From JBBREP01 sp036501845 (GTDB lineage: Bacteria > Actinomycetota > Acidimicrobiia > IMCC26256 > PALSA-610): a DNA stretch of 64,000 nucleotides. Below are positions 9,301-18,541 of the stretch, one piece after another; within the stretch, counting starts at the first letter, position 1, and each line of letters starts with the position of its first letter. Made by a program: the position numbers and the translations under genes. The notes under the pieces are model-generated. The model saw only the letters and a list, made by a program, of their open reading frames with translations. It searched no databases and was not told the DNA's origin. Where the stretch lies: the NCBI GenBank assembly GCA_036501845.1, contig DASXZO010000030.1, forward strand, positions 1 to 64,000. The letters are read 5' to 3'.

Positions 9301-9813
9301 GGCATCGCGTGCGCCGCGACCGGACGTGAAGCGATTGCGAGTGAGATCCTTGCCGAAGGTGTGGCGAATCGATTTGGTGAGATCGCGTTCGACCATGTGT
9401 GGCTCACGACGATCCTCGGTTACGCGGTGCTCGCGATCGAACTCGCCGATGCCGGTGCTGCGGCCTTGCTCATGCCGATCATCGAACCGTACGCGGGCGT
9501 CGTCGCGTTCAACGGCGCCACCAGTCAAGGCCCGGTCGCGGCCTACGCCGGCAAGTTGGCGTCGTTGCTGGACCGACACGATGCGGCCGAGGAGTATCTC
9601 GTGCAGGCGCTCGACACCGCGAGCGCGTTCGGTTGGACGTACCACCGTGCGACCACGCTGTTCGCGCTCGCCGCGGCTCGCTACCGCCGTGACGGCGCGC
9701 TCGACGTGCAATGCCACGCGTGGCTCGCCGAGGCCGCGGGACTGTGCCGTGCCGGTGGCTTTCGGAGTTGGCTGACGCAGGTGGAGGCGCTGGCGAGCGT
9801 CAGCCCTCGATGA
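6355..9813 (+). CDS. SARP-type (BTAD) transcriptional activator with AAA/NB ATPase and TPR-like repeats
   Basis: 1152 residues from GTG 6355, which overlaps the DUF1003 stop by 4 bp. Residues ~8-80 are an OmpR-like winged helix (SASQRRLLAVLALHAPRRLRS). Residues ~90-240 are the bacterial transcriptional activation domain, ending in the typical DALRAFQRYRSVLIDEVGIDP. The P-loop AGEAGIGKT is at about 292-300 and the Walker B VVMIDD near 410. The last ~500 residues are alanine-rich helical repeats of TPR character. Unlike the LAL regulators it has no C-terminal LuxR helix-turn-helix. Such proteins activate target promoters in response to unknown ligands. Its target is not evident. Confidence 0.9.
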   Translation: MSDQAPAITVVRILGTVGAMNAEGAFVGLPSASQRRLLAVLALHAPRRLRSDWLADVLGVSPGALRTTVSRMRATIGAAVERSSSGYVLTVDVDAERFCRAASEAVAADDRVLALGAALDEWSGPALEEFAGEEWARGEIARLTEIHAGTVDDLAASLIAVHRPADAVALLAGQMDRHPFRDSAHGLMIRALAAAGRQADALRAFQRYRSVLIDEVGIDPSPEVVRIERRVATGWDGVESREVARGTDDAVVELPLPGELKTSAAFVGRAGEMRELTRRLSRATTGGVGSVVVAGEAGIGKTALLGAFARDLIASRRATVAYGRCDQAGPTLQALRGVIYGCVEHAPSALLAAHVAQHGGELLRFCPALAQRVDTTPAPTESDEATERFLAFDAAADLIGRVASARPFVVMIDDVQFAAPTTLLLLRHFARALVDKPVLFVLALRMQSDLGSDALHETLADLARSDSGRLDLGGLHAADLADLIRTMEDATAPDTSDSVARSLAHQTAGNPLYASQLIRHWNESGFETASTPASLRDLVRSRVRAVSSDATEVLTSASVLGAEFDEDVLIAMLPLPESTVVATLNAATRAGLLSEGVSTRRSLRFVHALVATALCDGVESSGRTRLHEAAALALQQVLTEPPPDAVVQLARHFSLAGRPEDAQRWSVQAGDDALGQLAPAEAATHYRVALDLALARDRPPAERADLLVRLGDALHRAGDPAALETIAEGSRLAQASAAREPLIRAVFAADRGFMRIDSGAPEYLAMIEHALAVADPTDVATYARLRALLARGLVYTPDAARRLAAAHEALDLAEQLGDPTVFAQVAPAALYALWGLGRRELRQRVAADAIRSASAAGNPRLEFAAHQAAYNVAVESGDPTIAARSLAAMRTIAGAIPEPGLRWTLGIYDTFDTMMAGRLDDAEALATANLELGMPIAPDAFTIFAGQLFVIGTFGGRHEELLPLVKQVVDDNPGPAPFKLAYGIACAATGREAIASEILAEGVANRFGEIAFDHVWLTTILGYAVLAIELADAGAAALLMPIIEPYAGVVAFNGATSQGPVAAYAGKLASLLDRHDAAEEYLVQALDTASAFGWTYHRATTLFALAAARYRRDGALDVQCHAWLAEAAGLCRAGGFRSWLTQVEALASVSPR

Positions 9814-10060
9814 GCACCTGCACCGTGTCGACGCGTACACCGTCTCGCTGCATGGCGCCGACCGCGCCCGTTGACTCCATGGCCTCCTGGAAGAGCTCCA
9901 TGCTCGGCGTTTCCACGACGAGACCGACCCGGTTCGGCCGTTCGGGATCGACGAACGTTCGTGTCGTGATCCCGAACGGCCCGAACATCTCCTGCCGCGA
10001 CGCAGACGAGAGCCAGGAGGAGACGTCCTCGACGTCGTGGAGCACGAGAACGGTCCTCAT
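9800..10060 (-). CDS. Small hypothetical protein downstream of the beta-propeller gene
   Basis: 86 residues. The sequence (MRTVLVLHDVEDVSSWL, then SRQEMFGPFGITTRTFV and a C-terminal DTVQVLIEG) has a ferredoxin-like beta-alpha-beta pattern, reminiscent of dimeric alpha/beta-barrel proteins. This is a fold guess only. It starts 3 bp after the stop of the large secreted protein on the same strand, so it is probably read from the same transcript. Its AGGAG directly abuts the ATG, which suggests reinitiation. The 3' end overlaps the convergent SARP gene by 14 bp. Confidence 0.55.
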   Translation of the reverse strand: MRTVLVLHDVEDVSSWLSSASRQEMFGPFGITTRTFVDPERPNRVGLVVETPSMELFQEAMESTGAVGAMQRDGVRVDTVQVLIEG

Positions 10061-10063
10061 CTC

Positions 10064-12688
10064 CTAGACCACAGTGAAGTTCTTCGAGCTCACGACGCTG
10101 GTGCGCGGTGTCGAGAGCGTGATGGGACCCGTCGTCGCGCCGCGGGGCACAACCGCGATGAGCGCGGCATTGGAGAGCACGGCGAACTGTGCCGGCTTGC
10201 CGTTGAAGGCGACCTTCGTCACTGACGTCAGGTTGAAGCCGGTGATCTTGACGATTGCTCCGCGCTTGCCGGATGTCTTGTCGAAGGTGGTGATCTTCGG
10301 GTCGAGATTGAGGGCCGTCGGCGTCACGACCGAACCCTGTGGCGTGTTCAAGGTGATCGGACCGGACTGCGCGCCTTGCGGAACCTTGATGTACAAGTGG
10401 TTGTCGTTCCGCACGCCGATCGTCGCGTCGACGCCGCCGATCGTCACCGCCGACACCGTGGACAGGTGGATGCCGGAGATCGACACCGTCTGGCCGGGCA
10501 GCGCGTTCGCCGGGGAGAACCGGGTCACATGGGCTGGTGTCGAGTACATGAAGAACGTCGAGCCAGTCGCCGGCAACCGCAGATTTGCCTGGACGCTGCC
10601 GTCTGGCAGCAGTGACATCGACTGGATGCACGGCACCTTGTTCTTCGTCACCGCGCATGTCTTCAGGGGGTATGACGCTGGCGTCGACACAGCAGCGGTG
10701 TGGCGCGCCGCCCCGCCGCTCGGCAACGGGCGCGGAATGCCGTCGATGTAGCACACCGAGATCATCTGCAACGCCGCGTAGTTGTTGTCGGCGATGAAGC
10801 CATTGATCGCCTGCATGTGGGTGAGCGAGGCGTTGAGCGCGGAGAGCGGGCTCGACTGCTGCTGGATCGCGACCCATCCGGCTTCCTCGGTGCCCTGCTG
10901 GCCGCTCGGGCAGAGCGACGTGGGCGGGAGCTGGATCGGATCGATCCCGCCCACGAAGTTGCAGACGTTGCACGTCGACGTTCCGGTCGACCCGGTCACC
11001 GCGGTTCCGTACTGCGCCACGGTCACACCGCAGGCGGTGCCAGTACACGAGGCGGAGTTCGACACCGAGCCCACGTACAAGTAGAGGTCGGCGGAGCTTG
11101 CCGCCGACGTGCCCAGCGAGTTGGTCACGGTCACGTCGACCGGTCCGTCATCGCTCGCGGGAGCGATCGCGGTGATCGAGTTGTCGCCATTCACCGTGAA
11201 GCTCGCGGCCGGCGTCGTGCCGAAGAGCACGCTGCTCGCGCCGGTGAAACCAGATCCGATGACGCTCACCGTGTCGCCTCCGAGTGCGGCGGCGATCTGC
11301 GGGGTCACCTGCGTGACGACGGGCGCACCCAGCCGCGCGAGCGAGCCGAGCGCGGTTGCGCGTGCTCGCGCACCGCCGTTGCGCATGGCGGTCTGACCGG
11401 TGAACACGACCGCGGTCGAAGTGCCGCCCGAGCTCGTCTCGGTGACCGATGCCGTGTAGCTCCCACTGGTGTAGGTGTGCGTGGTCGTCGGCGTGGTGGT
11501 CGTCGCCGTGGTGCCGTCACCAAAGTCCCACGCGTAGCTCGCGATTGTTCCGAAGGTGACAGTAGAAGCCGACGCGTCGAACGTGGTCGGCGTGCCGATC
11601 GGCTGCGCTTTGACGCTCAGGCGCGCCACTGGCGCCTGATCCGGCGTGATCGCGATCGCCCACGGGTCCGTTCCAACCGGAATCGGGGTCCCAAGGGTGA
11701 GCGTCGACGCGTCGAACGGCGTCACCGTGTTCGCGGCGCTGTCGGTGAGATAACCCTCGCTGCCATCCGGTGTGATCGCCGGGGCGAACAGCCCACCACT
11801 CGATATCGCGACGCTCTGGAACGTCGACGCATCGCGTCGATGCAGGCCGTGAAGGTCCGTGATGTACTCCACGGCACCGTCCGGGCTCAACGCAACGTCC
11901 CGCGACAGCTGGTAGAGGTCGCCCAGGCCACCCGGGCCACCGACGTCCTGCGACACTGCATTCGGCGCCAGGGTGCCGACCTCGTTCACGCTGTTGAACG
12001 TGAACTGCGGCAGGTACAGGCTTGCACCGTCCGGGGTGATCGTCTCACTCAACGCGTGACCACCGCCGTCGTTGAACCCGTCGACGACGGTGTCGGTGAC
12101 CGTGTCGATGACCTCGACGCCGCCGTCCTCGTCGGACGCGACGTATGCCTTCGATCCGTCGGGGCTGATCGCGATGGCGGTCGGACCGGCGAAGTTGAAC
12201 GGCACGGGCGCCTTGGCCGTGCGCGTTACGAGATCGACCGGCGTGACGGTGGCCGCCCCGAAGAACGACGAACCGTGCCCCGCGACATATGCCTTGCGGC
12301 CGTCCGGGGTGATCGCGAGTGCGACAGGATCGTTCGCGGTCAGCTGGATCTTGGTGCCCGGGGTGTTCGTGGCGGTATTGATCGGGGTGAGCGTTCCGTC
12401 GTTCTCGCCGAGCACCCACGCAGTCGCACCGTCAGGCGTGATCGCGATGGCGGCGGGACCGTTGCCGACCGGGATCGGCGTGCCGGCCGTGTTCGTGGCC
12501 AGATTGATCGGCGTAACCGTGTTGTCGCCCATGTTGGCGACGTAGGCCGTCAAAGGGCGCCCGCTCGTCGCGGCGGACGCCGAGGGCGTGTGGAGGACCG
12601 CGCCCGCGGGCAGCGCGGCCAGTGCCAGTACCGGCGCCAGCAGCATCCGGGACCTGCGAGCGATTGACCTTGCGACTTTGTGGCCCAT
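10064..12688 (-). CDS. Secreted YVTN beta-propeller / PKD / IPT-TIG surface protein
   Basis: 874 residues; the ATG at 12688 has AAGGAAGG 9 bases upstream. A Sec signal peptide covers roughly residues 1-41 (RRSRMLLAPVLALAALPAG, cleavage after ASA). Residues ~45-350 hold repeated blades of the form ..TPINxATNTxGTxIxVGxxPxAIAITPDG, a YVTN beta-propeller. A PKD domain follows (YAWDFGDGT, HTYTSGSYTASV), then an IPT/TIG domain (VTPQIAAALGGDTVSVIGSGF). A cysteine-containing region of ~200 residues comes next, and two further IPT/TIG domains end the protein. No sortase motif or C-terminal anchor is visible. It is likely an exported adhesion or binding protein. Confidence 0.85.
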   Translation of the reverse strand: MGHKVARSIARRSRMLLAPVLALAALPAGAVLHTPSASAATSGRPLTAYVANMGDNTVTPINLATNTAGTPIPVGNGPAAIAITPDGATAWVLGENDGTLTPINTATNTPGTKIQLTANDPVALAITPDGRKAYVAGHGSSFFGAATVTPVDLVTRTAKAPVPFNFAGPTAIAISPDGSKAYVASDEDGGVEVIDTVTDTVVDGFNDGGGHALSETITPDGASLYLPQFTFNSVNEVGTLAPNAVSQDVGGPGGLGDLYQLSRDVALSPDGAVEYITDLHGLHRRDASTFQSVAISSGGLFAPAITPDGSEGYLTDSAANTVTPFDASTLTLGTPIPVGTDPWAIAITPDQAPVARLSVKAQPIGTPTTFDASASTVTFGTIASYAWDFGDGTTATTTTPTTTHTYTSGSYTASVTETSSGGTSTAVVFTGQTAMRNGGARARATALGSLARLGAPVVTQVTPQIAAALGGDTVSVIGSGFTGASSVLFGTTPAASFTVNGDNSITAIAPASDDGPVDVTVTNSLGTSAASSADLYLYVGSVSNSASCTGTACGVTVAQYGTAVTGSTGTSTCNVCNFVGGIDPIQLPPTSLCPSGQQGTEEAGWVAIQQQSSPLSALNASLTHMQAINGFIADNNYAALQMISVCYIDGIPRPLPSGGAARHTAAVSTPASYPLKTCAVTKNKVPCIQSMSLLPDGSVQANLRLPATGSTFFMYSTPAHVTRFSPANALPGQTVSISGIHLSTVSAVTIGGVDATIGVRNDNHLYIKVPQGAQSGPITLNTPQGSVVTPTALNLDPKITTFDKTSGKRGAIVKITGFNLTSVTKVAFNGKPAQFAVLSNAALIAVVPRGATTGPITLSTPRTSVVSSKNFTVV

Positions 12689-12820
12689 GGCGACACGCCT
12701 TCCTTGCAAATGGCGAACTCAAGGCCCCCCAAGGGCCTCCTCTCCGCACGATCGCAAATGGCGCGCGTCACTTGTGCATCACCTATCGAGCAACTCGGCG
12801 CGTGTGCCGTAGGGGTGGGT

Positions 12821-13867
12821 CTAGAGAGTGGCGGCGAGGTTTGACAGCGGCAGCACGCGCACCGCGTCGGCGAACATGTCGGGGTCGAGCCCGTTCTTCA
12901 CGAACGCGAACGACACGCCGGTGTCGGGGTCGGCCCACGCAACCTGGCAGCACGCCCCCGAGTGACCGAACGTGCCCGGCGAGTTGTCGGCGCCGAACAT
13001 GCCGTAGCGGAACTGGTGCAGTCCGTCGTCGCCCGCGAGCACCAGACCGAGCGTGCGATTCGAGGGCACCGACATGAGCGGATCGTCGAAGCGGCAGCGC
13101 ACGTTGGTCTTGGCGTCGTCGAGCACGGCCGCGTCCCAGAGCCCGCCGGGGTTGTGCAGGAGCGCCTGGTAGAAGCGCGCCATCGTGGCCGCGGTGAGCG
13201 TTCCGCCACCGCCCGGCACGCCCGCGGCGCGCACGGCCGGTTCGTTGAATCGCATCAGCTCGACCAACTCGCCCGCCGCCGGGTTGCCACACGGCACTTC
13301 GTCCACCACATCGCCCTGATCGCCCGGCGCGATACCGAGCAGCCGCGGCAGCCCGAGCGGCGCGCACACGCGCTGTTCCAGCGCGTCACGAAAGTCGTCG
13401 CCGGTCACCCGCTCGACGATGTCGACGAGCACCCAGTGGGCCGACCCCGCGTGATACTCGAACCGGGTGCCGGGCTCCCATTCGAGCGTCCAGGTCGTGA
13501 ACTGCTTCCGGCGGCGCGTCGGATCAGCGCCCTCGACCGCGTTCATCGATGCATTCGGGAAGCCCGCGGTGTGCAGCATCACCTGCTCGACGGTGACGGC
13601 GTCGAGCCCGTTGGCGGCGAACTCGTCGACGTAGTCGGCAACCGGGCGCTGCACCTCCACGACGCCGTCGGCGATCAGCCGCCACACGAGCGAGGCGACG
13701 ATCGGCTTCGTCGCCGAGAAGCAGCAGAAACGGTTGTCGTTCGTAGCGGCGCCGAACGTCTCGAACGCGATCACATCTCCGTCACGTGCCACCGCGAGCT
13801 GGCACGACGGCGTGAACCCGCCGTCGACAAGCGCCTTCGCGGACCCGAGCAGCTCATCCAGGCTCAT
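12821..13867 (-). CDS. Serine hydrolase of the beta-lactamase / class C family
   Basis: 348 residues from ATG 13867 (GTG 13885 is an in-frame alternative; neither has a strong ribosome-binding site). The nucleophile motif S-x-x-K appears as FSATKP, the tyrosine region as FEYHAGSAHW (the usual YxN asparagine is absent), and the third motif as HSGACCQ. These match esterase/peptidase members of the penicillin-binding-protein-like family rather than true beta-lactamases. There is no signal peptide, so it is probably cytoplasmic. It is divergent from the phosphoketolase gene with a 44-bp gap. Confidence 0.85.
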   Translation of the reverse strand: MSLDELLGSAKALVDGGFTPSCQLAVARDGDVIAFETFGAATNDNRFCCFSATKPIVASLVWRLIADGVVEVQRPVADYVDEFAANGLDAVTVEQVMLHTAGFPNASMNAVEGADPTRRRKQFTTWTLEWEPGTRFEYHAGSAHWVLVDIVERVTGDDFRDALEQRVCAPLGLPRLLGIAPGDQGDVVDEVPCGNPAAGELVELMRFNEPAVRAAGVPGGGGTLTAATMARFYQALLHNPGGLWDAAVLDDAKTNVRCRFDDPLMSVPSNRTLGLVLAGDDGLHQFRYGMFGADNSPGTFGHSGACCQVAWADPDTGVSFAFVKNGLDPDMFADAVRVLPLSNLAATL

Positions 13868-13911
13868 GACCGCTGAGTCTGCCACCTCACTTGCGGGTAG
13901 ACCGTGGTCGG

Positions 13912-16305
13912 ATGCGCCACGTCGATACCGCTCCTCTGTCCGGCGACGAGCTGGCCCGCATCGATGCCTACTGGCGCGCCGCGAACTATCTCACCGTCGG
14001 CCAGATCTACCTGCTCGACAACGCTCTGTTGGAGCGGCCACTCGTGCCGGCCGACATCAAACCGCGGCTGCTCGGCCACTGGGGGACGAGCCCGGGTCTG
14101 AGCATGATCTACACGCACCTGAATCGCGTGATCGCGCGCGACGACCTCGACATGATGTACGTGATCGGTCCCGGCCACGGCGGCCCAGCGATCGTGGCCA
14201 ACGCGTGGCTCGAAGGCACCTACACGCAGACGTACCCGTCGATCACCCGCGACGCGCCGGGCATGCATCACCTGTTCCGCCAGTTCTCGTTCCCGGGTGG
14301 CATCCCGAGTCACGTCGCACCCGAGACGCCCGGTTCGATCCATGAGGGCGGCGAGCTCGGCTACTCGCTCACTCACGCGTGCGGCGCGGCGTTCGACAAT
14401 CCCGACCTGGTGGTCGCATGCGTCGTGGGCGACGGTGAGGCCGAGACCGGACCGCTCGCGACGAGCTGGCACGTCAACAAGTTCCTCGACCCGGCGGGCG
14501 ACGGCGCGGTGCTGCCGATCCTGCATCTGAACGGCTACAAGATCGCCAACCCCACGGTGCTGGCGCGCATCCCCGAGAGCGACCTCGACGCGATGTTGCG
14601 CGGCTGCGGATGGGAGCCGTATCTCGTGTCGGGTGACGACCCCGCACGCGTCCATCAACAGCTCGCGGCCACGTTCGACCATGTGCTCGGTGAGATCCGC
14701 GCTATCCAACACCGTGTGCGGCAGTCGCCGCGGTCATCGGAATCGAGCGGGCATGTGCCGCCGCGCTGGCCGATGATCGTGCTGCGCACGCCGAAAGGAT
14801 GGACGGGTCCGAAGGAAGTCGACGGGTTGCCCGTGGAGGGAACGTGGCGCGCGCACCAGGTGCCGCTCGCCGAAGTGCGCGAGAAGCCCGAGCACCTCGT
14901 GCAACTCGAAGCGTGGATGCGCTCGTACCGACCGCAGGAACTCTTCGGAGCCGACGGTGCGCCGCGGCCAGAAGTGATCGACTGGTTGCCGCGCGGCGAC
15001 CGCCGCCCGAGCGCGAACCCGCACGCCAACGGCGGCCTGCTCACGATCGAACTCGATCTCCCGCCGGTGAGCGACCACGCGGTCGCGCTCAACGGGCCCG
15101 GCGAGTCGGCAGCCGCGGCCACGCAGGTGCTCGGCACCTATCTGCGCGAGGTGTTCCGCCGCAACGCCCACCAGCGCAACTTCCGCCTGTTCGGACCGGA
15201 CGAGACCGCGTCGAACCGTCTCGATGCGGTGTACGCGGCCACCGCCAAGGCGTGGCAGGCCGAGATACTGCCCACCGATGTGTCGCTCGCCACCGACGGG
15301 CGGGTGATGGAGATCCTCTCCGAGCACACGTGCGAAGGCTGGCTCGAGGGCTACTTGCTCACCGGCCGCCACGGCATGTTCTCGTGCTACGAGGCCTTCA
15401 CCCACATCATCGACTCGATGTTCAACCAGCACGCCAAGTGGTTGCAGGTGGCGCAGAAGCTCACGTGGCGGCGGCCGATCCCGTCGCTCAACTACCTGCT
15501 CACGTCGCACGTGTGGCGCCAGGACCACAACGGCTTCACACACCAAGATCCCGGCTTCATCGACGTGGTCACGAACAAGCGCGCCGAGGTGGTGCGCGTG
15601 TACCTGCCGCCCGACGCCAACACGCTGCTCCACACCATCGACCGATGCCTGCGCACTCGCAATCTCGTGAACGTCGTCGTCGCGGGCAAGAACCCCGAAC
15701 CAGTGTGGCTGTCGATCGGCGAGGCCGACCTGCACTGCGCGCGCGGTATCGGCATCTGGGAGTGGGCCAGTTGCGACGAGGGTGCCGCGCCCGACGTGGT
15801 GATGGCCTGCGCAGGCGACGTGCCCACGCTCGAGACGATCGCGGCCGTCTCGATCCTGCGCGAGCATCTGCCGGAACTGCGCGTGCGCGTCGTGAACGTG
15901 GTCGACCTCATGCGCCTGCAACCCGACACTGAGCATCCCGACGGTCTGTCCGATGCCGAGTACGACACGATCTTCACCGCCGACCGGCCCGTGATCTTCG
16001 CCTTTCACGGCTACCCGTGGTTGATCCACCGGCTCACCTACCGCCGCCACGGTCACGACGAATTGCACGTGCGCGGCTACATCGAAGAGGGCACGGTCAC
16101 CACACCGTTCGACATGGTCGTGCGCAACAACATGGACCGCTTCCATCTCGTGATGGACGTCATCGATCGTGTACCGGGGCTGGCGGTGAAGGCCGCGCAC
16201 GTGCGCCAGCACATGGTCGACGCCCGCACCCGGCACCACGAGTACGTGCGCGAGTTCGGCGGAGACATGCCCGAAGTGCGCGACTGGATGTGGACAGCGC
16301 GTTGA
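13912..16305 (+). CDS. xfp: Xylulose-5-phosphate/fructose-6-phosphate phosphoketolase
   Basis: 797 residues, full length for the family. This thiamine-diphosphate enzyme cleaves xylulose 5-P or fructose 6-P with phosphate to acetyl phosphate plus glyceraldehyde 3-P or erythrose 4-P. Signatures include [38 protein letters not shown], a thiamine-binding [18 protein letters not shown], and the C-terminal domain ending near [16 protein letters not shown] 13912 was chosen; upstream GTGs are in the divergent gene's leader. It overlaps the downstream acetate kinase, which consumes its product acetyl phosphate. Confidence 0.96.
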   Translation: MRHVDTAPLSGDELARIDAYWRAANYLTVGQIYLLDNALLERPLVPADIKPRLLGHWGTSPGLSMIYTHLNRVIARDDLDMMYVIGPGHGGPAIVANAWLEGTYTQTYPSITRDAPGMHHLFRQFSFPGGIPSHVAPETPGSIHEGGELGYSLTHACGAAFDNPDLVVACVVGDGEAETGPLATSWHVNKFLDPAGDGAVLPILHLNGYKIANPTVLARIPESDLDAMLRGCGWEPYLVSGDDPARVHQQLAATFDHVLGEIRAIQHRVRQSPRSSESSGHVPPRWPMIVLRTPKGWTGPKEVDGLPVEGTWRAHQVPLAEVREKPEHLVQLEAWMRSYRPQELFGADGAPRPEVIDWLPRGDRRPSANPHANGGLLTIELDLPPVSDHAVALNGPGESAAAATQVLGTYLREVFRRNAHQRNFRLFGPDETASNRLDAVYAATAKAWQAEILPTDVSLATDGRVMEILSEHTCEGWLEGYLLTGRHGMFSCYEAFTHIIDSMFNQHAKWLQVAQKLTWRRPIPSLNYLLTSHVWRQDHNGFTHQDPGFIDVVTNKRAEVVRVYLPPDANTLLHTIDRCLRTRNLVNVVVAGKNPEPVWLSIGEADLHCARGIGIWEWASCDEGAAPDVVMACAGDVPTLETIAAVSILREHLPELRVRVVNVVDLMRLQPDTEHPDGLSDAEYDTIFTADRPVIFAFHGYPWLIHRLTYRRHGHDELHVRGYIEEGTVTTPFDMVVRNNMDRFHLVMDVIDRVPGLAVKAAHVRQHMVDARTRHHEYVREFGGDMPEVRDWMWTAR

Positions 16306-17378
16306 CGCGTCACATCCTCGTCGTCAACGCCGGGTCGAGCAGTTTGAAGTTGTCGCTGCTCGACGGCAACGACGTGGTCGTCGCCTCGCGCGACCTGGAC
16401 ACGCCCCGCGACGCGGCCGAGGCCCTGGGCGCCTTCGTGTCCGACGCGCCGGCCGACATCGCGGCCGTCGGGCATCGGGTGGTGCACGGCGGCACCGACT
16501 TCACGAGCGCAGTGGTGATCGATCCCGCGGTCGAACGCGCCCTCAGCGAGCTCACCCAACTCGCGCCGCTGCACCAGCCCGCCGCGCTCGCGGCGATCCA
16601 CGACGCGCGCCGCGCGATTCCCGGTGTGCCGCACGTGGCGTGCTTCGACACCGCGTTTCATGCCTCGCTGCCACCGGCCGCGGCTACCTACGCGTTGCCG
16701 GCGGAGTGGCGCGCGCAGTGGCCGTTGCGGCGCTTCGGATTCCACGGCCTCTCCCACGCCTACGCGTCGCGGCGCGCCTGCGATCTCGCCGGCGCGCCGG
16801 TAGAGCAGGCACGGGTGGTGAGCTGCCACCTCGGTGGCGGTGCGTCGTTGTGCGCGGTCGAGGGCGGGCGTTCGGTCGACACCACCATGGGCTTTACACC
16901 GCTCCAAGGACTGGTGATGGCGACGCGCGCGGGCAGCATCGATCCGGGGATCGTCACGTGGCTACAGCAGCGCGGTGGCGTGACCGTCGACGAGGTGCAA
17001 GAAGCGTTGGAGCGCAAGAGCGGGCTCGTCGGGCTCTGTGGCACCAGTGACATGCGCGAAGTGATCTCGCGGCGGTCGGCCGGCGACGCCGATGCCACGC
17101 TCGCGTTCGACGTGTACTGCCACTCGTTGCGGCGCGCGCTCGGCGCGATGACGGCCGTGCTCGGCGGCGCCGACATCGTGGTGTTCACCGGCGGCGTGGG
17201 CGAGCATGCCGCCGAGGTGCGGGCGACCTGCGGCCTCGCGCTCGACCCGTCGACCAACGCGTCGGCGAGCACCGACACCGAGATCAGCGCGCCCGGTGCG
17301 GCCTCGCGCACGTTCGTGGTGACCGCACGGGAAGACCTCGAGATCGCCAGCCAGGTGCGCGCCCTGCTCGACGCGTAG
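16290..17378 (+). CDS. ackA: Acetate kinase
   Basis: 362 residues. It converts acetyl phosphate and ADP to acetate and ATP, completing a phosphoketolase shunt with the overlapping upstream gene. Motifs: [10 protein letters not shown] at the N-terminus, HRVVHGG, the catalytic region [14 protein letters not shown], the phosphate-binding [31 protein letters not shown], and VFTGGVGEH. It is about 30-40 residues shorter than the common ~400-residue enzymes, mostly through short loops; no catalytic block is missing. The start is either GTG 16290 (16-bp overlap with xfp) or TTG 16302 (4-bp TTGA overlap); I chose the GTG. Confidence 0.94.
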   Translation: MDSALTRHILVVNAGSSSLKLSLLDGNDVVVASRDLDTPRDAAEALGAFVSDAPADIAAVGHRVVHGGTDFTSAVVIDPAVERALSELTQLAPLHQPAALAAIHDARRAIPGVPHVACFDTAFHASLPPAAATYALPAEWRAQWPLRRFGFHGLSHAYASRRACDLAGAPVEQARVVSCHLGGGASLCAVEGGRSVDTTMGFTPLQGLVMATRAGSIDPGIVTWLQQRGGVTVDEVQEALERKSGLVGLCGTSDMREVISRRSAGDADATLAFDVYCHSLRRALGAMTAVLGGADIVVFTGGVGEHAAEVRATCGLALDPSTNASASTDTEISAPGAASRTFVVTAREDLEIASQVRALLDA

Positions 17379-17383
17379 CTGCG

Positions 17384-18454
17384 CTACGGAACGACAGGCG
17401 GGTAGTAGTTCTCGGCACCGAGCTTCTTGATGTCTTCGTACCACGAGCTGTCGTATGCGTCGGTGTGGCCCTGGCGCACTGGGTCCTCGAAGTTCCACGC
17501 CTGGCGCTTGTACGTCCAGTTGTCGGGGAAGCGCCGGTGGGCCTCGCGCCAGTGCGGGATGGCCGACGCGTGGTCGCCTTGGGTGTGCAGCCACTCCCCC
17601 ATCTCGAACTCGGCCGCCGCGGTCGCTTCGTCCACGCCACGCGGCGCGGATCGGCGCACGACCTCGTCGGCTGACAACGCGTAACGACTCTGCGCGCCGC
17701 GCTCCACCCAATCAGCGATCATCGGCGCGTACTCATCGGGATCGCTCTTGATCTTGCGCGCCTCGCGCAAGATGTCGGCGACGTCGGGCGGCAACGTGTC
17801 GAGATCGACCGAGCGGAACGACTCGGTGAACTCGTTGCGACCGGGATGCGCGGGCTCTGACGGGCGCACGATCATCCCCTGCTCGTCGATCCACACACCG
17901 TTCGGCACGTTCACGAATCCGAACAGCTCGTCGGTGACGTGCGACGAGTCGATCACCGAAGGGTGTTGCGGGTGCGCGGCCTCGATGAACGGCCGTGCCT
18001 CGGCGGGGTCGACATCGAGCGCGACGGTGACCACCTCGAGCCCACTCGCGTGGTGACGCTCACGCAGTGCCTGCCACACGGGCAAGTCGAAGCGGCAGCC
18101 TCACCACGACGCCCACGCCACGAGCAGCACCTTCTGGCCGAGCAGGCTCGACAGCTTGAAGGGGTTGCCGTCCGCGTCGGGCAGCTCGAGTTCGGGCGCC
18201 TCGGCCGTGGTGAGCACGCGCCCGCCGCCCGCGGTCTCGGGCCCGAGCGCCCACACGCCGTGAGGGTCGTCGGATACGAGCGGCATCCCGAGGCGCTCGG
18301 CAAGCACAGGCACGTCGAGCCGGCCGTCGGCGCGCCGAGCCGAGTCGGGCAACGGCACGCACACGTCGCCCTTGCACGCACCTTCGGGCTTGATCTCCCA
18401 GCCGCTACGCCGCTTGAACGCGCCGGCGTCGACGGCGAGCTCGTCGAGGATCAT
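17384..18454 (-). CDS. Redoxin (ResA/TlpA-like) with in-frame UGA at the redox site, probable selenoprotein
   Basis: The frame from ATG 18454 runs 117 codons and meets a TGA at 18101-18103. It then continues in the same frame to TAG 17384, giving 356 residues if the UGA is read. The UGA falls exactly in the thioredoxin-fold active site: WASW-(UGA)-GC-R, where TlpA/ResA proteins have a redox cysteine. The sequence on both sides fits the family (LPDADGNPFKLSSLLGQKVL before; RFDLPVWQALRER and EVVTVALDVD after). The last ~120 residues are a helical C-terminal region. This matches the WAxxUGC pattern I recall for ResA-like (seleno)proteins. Selenocysteine is the best reading; a nonsense mutation or base error is the alternative. 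It converges on ackA with 5 bp between stops. Confidence 0.78.
18071..18098 (-). promoter_or_regulatory. Candidate SECIS hairpin just after the UGA of the redoxin gene
   Basis: On the minus strand, two bases after the UGA, CTGCCGC (18098-18092) can pair with GTGGCAG (18077-18071). This gives 7 bp including one G-U pair and closes a 14-nt loop that can fold further. Bacterial SECIS elements are short hairpins inside the coding region immediately 3' of the UGA, so position and size fit. In DNA this GC-rich, hairpins arise easily, so the element is only suggestive. Confidence 0.4.
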
Positions 18455-18541
18455 GCCGAGAGGATACGCACGCGCGGCCGGCCAGGTTCACGACGAGGAT
18501 CACGAGTCGGCGCACGGCGTCGGGGCTGCGAGACTGCCCCG

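Noticed and set aside
8212..9840. 542-codon open frame opposite the SARP regulator
   Set aside because: Antisense shadow of a gene with clear domains; no start context and no motif.
12689..12820. A terminator or regulatory site in the gap between the propeller and serine hydrolase genes
   Set aside because: Only a weak GGCCCCCC/GGGCC pairing is present, with no convincing signal.
17384..18454. Two separate genes (117 and 233 codons) instead of one read-through gene
   Set aside because: The second would have to start at TTG 18085, inside the thioredoxin active-site helix, without a ribosome-binding site. The protein family needs both parts in one chain.
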